In this document: positions 5,780-7,725 of the stretch, in pieces | Layout: every line of letters begins with the position of its first letter | Position numbering within the stretch: position 1 is the first letter of the stretch | Assembly: GCA_947378515.1 (NCBI GenBank) | Contig: CANCKG010000023.1 | Coordinates: 1 to 7,725 of the forward strand | Direction: 5' to 3' | From: Gammaproteobacteria bacterium | Lineage (GTDB): Bacteria > Pseudomonadota > Gammaproteobacteria > CAISUE01 | Length of the DNA stretch: 7,725 nt | The notes under the pieces: generated by a model | The model's input: only the letters and a program-made list of their open reading frames with translations | Databases searched by the model: none | Told to the model about the DNA's origin: nothing | Position numbers and translations under genes: made by a program

Positions 5780-6212
5780 GAGCAGATTCGGTATTTTTGG
5801 CTAACATTTCAGCCACCGGTGGTGGCATATAATTTTCATCGTGTTTGGCTAACACTTCCGTAGCTTGAAAAGTGCCATTCGCACGCACGTGGCCTTCAGC
5901 GACGATACCTTGGCCTTCACGAAATAAATCCGGCAATAAACCCGTGTAATAAATAATTACATCATGGTGGTAATCGGTAATGGTAAATTGCACTTGATTA
6001 TCGATCGTATTATGCTTAACTGAGCCTTTTTCCACCAAACCACCGACCCGCAGGGTTTGCTTGAGCGAGACTTTAGCGGTAAATAATTGACTTGGCGAAT
6101 AAAAAACATTGATATTTTGTTTTAAGGCATACAGCGCGAGGGCAATCGCCAGCGCAATCGCTAGCATGAACAGGCTAATGAAAAGCAACCGTTGTTTACG
6201 AATGGGGTGCAT
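5772..6212 (-). CDS. ccmE: Cytochrome c-type biogenesis heme chaperone CcmE
   Basis: CcmE is anchored in the inner membrane with its domain in the periplasm. It binds heme covalently through a histidine and carries it from CcmC to the CcmFH ligation complex in System I cytochrome c maturation. From the ATG at 6212 the protein has 146 residues: basic MHPIRKQR, a membrane anchor (about 9-30), then the OB-fold domain with LRVGGLVEKGSVK (54-66), LPDLFREGQGIVAEG (93-107) and the heme-binding LAKHDENYMPPP (121-132). His124 is the covalent heme site and Tyr128 the axial ligand position. An in-frame ATG at 6224 would add MRRL; I prefer 6212 because MxPxRKxR is the usual start and GAGA lies about 8 bases before it. 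It overlaps the 3' end of ccmD by 17 bases. Confidence 0.95.
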   Translation of the reverse strand: MHPIRKQRLLFISLFMLAIALAIALALYALKQNINVFYSPSQLFTAKVSLKQTLRVGGLVEKGSVKHNTIDNQVQFTITDYHHDVIIYYTGLLPDLFREGQGIVAEGHVRANGTFQATEVLAKHDENYMPPPVAEMLAKNTESAHA

Positions 6213-6369
6213 GAGACGTCTCATAACTTAAGCGTAATTGCTTGAGGATGGCGCGATAGTTACGATAAGCGTTAACGCCATTATACGCCAACACACTAAA
6301 GACAATACCAAAGGCTGGCCACACATAAGCCGCATAGCCCCCCATACTCAACCAAGAGAAAAATGTCAT
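6196..6369 (-). CDS. ccmD: Heme exporter protein CcmD
   Basis: CcmD is a small inner-membrane protein that stabilises the CcmC-CcmE heme-loading complex and helps release holo-CcmE. This one has 57 residues. It opens with the family signature MGGYAAYVWPAFG (9-21), which leads into a single membrane segment (to about residue 29), and ends in a basic cytoplasmic tail (YRNYRAILKQLRL). The ATG at 6369 touches the ccmC stop by one base (TAATG) and has the best ribosome site on this strand, GAGGG (6377-6381), 7 bases upstream. A longer in-frame reading extends back into ccmC but adds residues unrelated to CcmD. The order ccmC-ccmD-ccmE is the conserved one. Confidence 0.94.
   Translation of the reverse strand: MTFFSWLSMGGYAAYVWPAFGIVFSVLAYNGVNAYRNYRAILKQLRLSYETSHAPHS
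6211..6224. repeat. 14-bp perfect palindrome at the ccmE start
   Basis: ATGAGACGTCTCAT reads the same on both strands. It lies inside the ccmD 3' end and spans both candidate ccmE start codons (6224 and 6212). In RNA it could fold into a 5-bp stem with loop ACGU, hiding the preferred start until ribosomes finishing ccmD pass. It may also be chance. Confidence 0.35.
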
Positions 6370-7118
6370 TAGCTGTCCCTCTTTGTGAGCCACGTACCCA
6401 CCCAACGCGCACGGTGACATTCCAGCAATACCGCATTGCGCATATTGAGTAATATTACCAACGCGGCATACAAACAAAACGCCAACAGCATCACTGTCAA
6501 GGGTTGACTCATGGCCGGGGCGATTTTTGATGGGCCTAGCAGTTTGAACGTCGAACCTTGATGCAGCGTATTCCACCAAGCCACGGAATAATGAATGATC
6601 GGTAAATTGACACTACCAATTAATACGAAGGTATTTTTAAAGACATTCCCTTGACGCTTATCTGGAAAAGCATTTTTCAATGCCATGATGCCGCAATAGA
6701 TAAATAACAACAGTAATTCTGACGTCAAGCGCGCATCCCAAATCCACCACGTGCCCCACATCGGTTTGCCCCACAAAGAACCGGTCACCAAGGCTAATAA
6801 TGTCAGGGCGGCACCAGTTGGCGCAGCAGCATCGACAAAGACATTGGCGAGCTTTACGCGCCACACCAAGCTGGTAAGTGCCGCAATCGTTAATGCGCCA
6901 TAAATCAACAGCGAGACAAAGGCGCAAGGTACATGAACATAAATGATCCGAAACGCATCGCCTTGCTGATAATCCGCGGGTGCTAAATACAGACTCGCGA
7001 ATAAACCATAAGCCAAACAGAGCAAACAGCTTACCGTCAGCCAGGGAATACAAGCACTGGCCACATAAGTAAAATCTTTAGGCGAAGTTAAACGATACCA
7101 CAGCGTCCACAATGACAT
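6369..7118 (-). CDS. ccmC: Heme-handling membrane protein CcmC
   Basis: CcmC is the inner-membrane protein that presents heme on its periplasmic side to CcmE. The 249-residue protein has the expected six hydrophobic segments. It carries the tryptophan-rich WWD heme-binding motif (GKPMWGTWWIWDARLTSELL, 117-136) flanked by two conserved histidines, His62 in YVHVPCA and His176 in PIIHYSVAWWNTLHQG, matching E. coli His60 and His184. The start (MSLWTLWYRLTSPKDFT) is typical. No clear Shine-Dalgarno precedes the ATG; the suhB stop lies 14 bases upstream. The transporter genes ccmA and ccmB, which normally come directly before ccmC, are absent here. Confidence 0.96.
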   Translation of the reverse strand: MSLWTLWYRLTSPKDFTYVASACIPWLTVSCLLCLAYGLFASLYLAPADYQQGDAFRIIYVHVPCAFVSLLIYGALTIAALTSLVWRVKLANVFVDAAAPTGAALTLLALVTGSLWGKPMWGTWWIWDARLTSELLLLFIYCGIMALKNAFPDKRQGNVFKNTFVLIGSVNLPIIHYSVAWWNTLHQGSTFKLLGPSKIAPAMSQPLTVMLLAFCLYAALVILLNMRNAVLLECHRARWVGTWLTKRDS

Positions 7119-7132
7119 AATATTATGAGTAG

Positions 7133-7725
7133 TTAAGTATTCGCTTCATTCAAAAAGCCGAGTAACTGCTTAAATAATTTAGGATTTGCCGCCACTAATT
7201 CACCTTTCTCTAAGCTCGCTTCACTGCCCGAAAAATCGCTCACCAAACCACCGGCTTCACGAATTAACACTATACCCGCGGCACAATCCCATAATTGTAA
7301 GGCTTCGGCAAAAAAGCCATCCAATCTACCGGCTGCCACATAAGCTAAATCCAGGGCTGCCGAACCGGTATGGCGCACACCGGCGGTATTGGCTACCAAC
7401 ACCGGCATTTTCGCGCATTGACGAATTTCTTTATAATCCCCTGCTTGACGCAAATGACTCACCCCTAAAAAGGCACCACTCAAGACTTGTTGCTGACGAC
7501 AGCGTATCTTGCGACCATTCATTTGTGCCCCTTTACCGGCACTGGCGATAAACAATTCATCATGCAGTGGATCATAAATCACCCCATGCTCTAAGCGATT
7601 CTTTACTTTGATGCCAATCGATAAACAATAATGCGGGAAGCCATGGGCATAATTAGTCGTACCATCTAGAGGATCGATGATCCAGGTAACATCGTGTTCA
7701 CCGGACAAACCACATTCTTCGGCTA
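7133..7725 (-). CDS. suhB: Inositol-1-monophosphatase family protein SuhB (5' end outside window)
   Basis: This is the C-terminal 196 residues of a Mg2+-dependent inositol monophosphatase family enzyme; E. coli SuhB has 267, so about 70 residues lie beyond the window edge. The reading frame runs to the last bases (AEECGLSGEHDVTWIIDPLD), so an internal TTG near 7708 is not the start. Metal-binding residues are present: the Glu-Glu pair (fragment 2-3), IDPLDGTTN (16-24) and the late LWDCAAG (144-150). The segment RHTGSAALDLAYVAAGRLDG is almost identical to E. coli SuhB, which also acts with Nus factors in ribosomal RNA antitermination; whether this one does cannot be seen. It is the first visible gene of the minus-strand operon, whose promoter lies outside the window. 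Confidence 0.93.
   Translation of the reverse strand, partial: AEECGLSGEHDVTWIIDPLDGTTNYAHGFPHYCLSIGIKVKNRLEHGVIYDPLHDELFIASAGKGAQMNGRKIRCRQQQVLSGAFLGVSHLRQAGDYKEIRQCAKMPVLVANTAGVRHTGSAALDLAYVAAGRLDGFFAEALQLWDCAAGIVLIREAGGLVSDFSGSEASLEKGELVAANPKLFKQLLGFLNEANT

Noticed and set aside
6370..6579. Longer N-terminus for CcmD
   Set aside because: It lies inside ccmC; the residues look unrelated to CcmD, and the proper start at 6369 has a good ribosome site.
6658..7053. 131-residue Cys-rich open frame on the minus strand
   Set aside because: It is an out-of-frame reading of ccmC, which is certain here from its WWD motif and histidines.
7706..7708. TTG as the start of suhB
   Set aside because: The frame stays open to the window edge and the upstream residues (AEECG) form the conserved metal-binding Glu pair.

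Overview
This window is ordinary housekeeping chromosome from a Gram-negative bacterium, almost certainly a gammaproteobacterium. The evidence is the Cys-free bL32, the glutathione synthase end, the System I cytochrome c maturation proteins CcmC/D/E, and close similarity of PlsX, FabD, CcmE and SuhB to the E. coli proteins. The gene order is not that of enterics. By eye the composition is slightly AT-leaning. I cannot place the organism more closely; a Legionellales-like lineage is a guess only.

Left arm (+ strand, 1-3036): the 3' end of gshB, then a promoter with an inverted repeat over its -35 box, then rpmF - plsX - fabD - a small lipoprotein. This is a ribosome/fatty-acid/phospholipid cluster, but without yceD immediately before rpmF and without fabH between plsX and fabD. 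fabG and acpP do not follow fabD. The 158-base rpmF-plsX gap holds a compact palindrome with the architecture of a REP element. The small lipoprotein resembles only the N-terminal flexible part of BamC.

Centre (3037-3101): the two arms converge on about 55 bases that hold two hairpins, probably the terminators of both transcripts.

Right arm (- strand, 7725 down to 3091): suhB (5' end off the window) - ccmC - ccmD - ccmE - glycerophosphodiester phosphodiesterase - thioredoxin-like [2Fe-2S] ferredoxin - RND-type periplasmic adaptor lipoprotein - nadD. The genes are separated by at most 14 bases and most overlap. Three of the junctions are 8-base overlaps of the form ATGNNTRA and one is ATGA, so this reads as a single translationally coupled operon. 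Its products act in heme delivery for cytochrome c, phospholipid turnover, iron-sulfur redox chemistry, efflux and NAD synthesis. ccmAB, ccmFGH and the RND pump that would normally accompany these genes are not adjacent.

I found no mobile element gene, CRISPR array, tRNA or rRNA, and no convincing undescribed system. The points most worth a second look are the REP-like palindrome, the short BamC-like lipoprotein, the scattered ccm cluster, the adaptor without a pump, and the dyad over the rpmF promoter.
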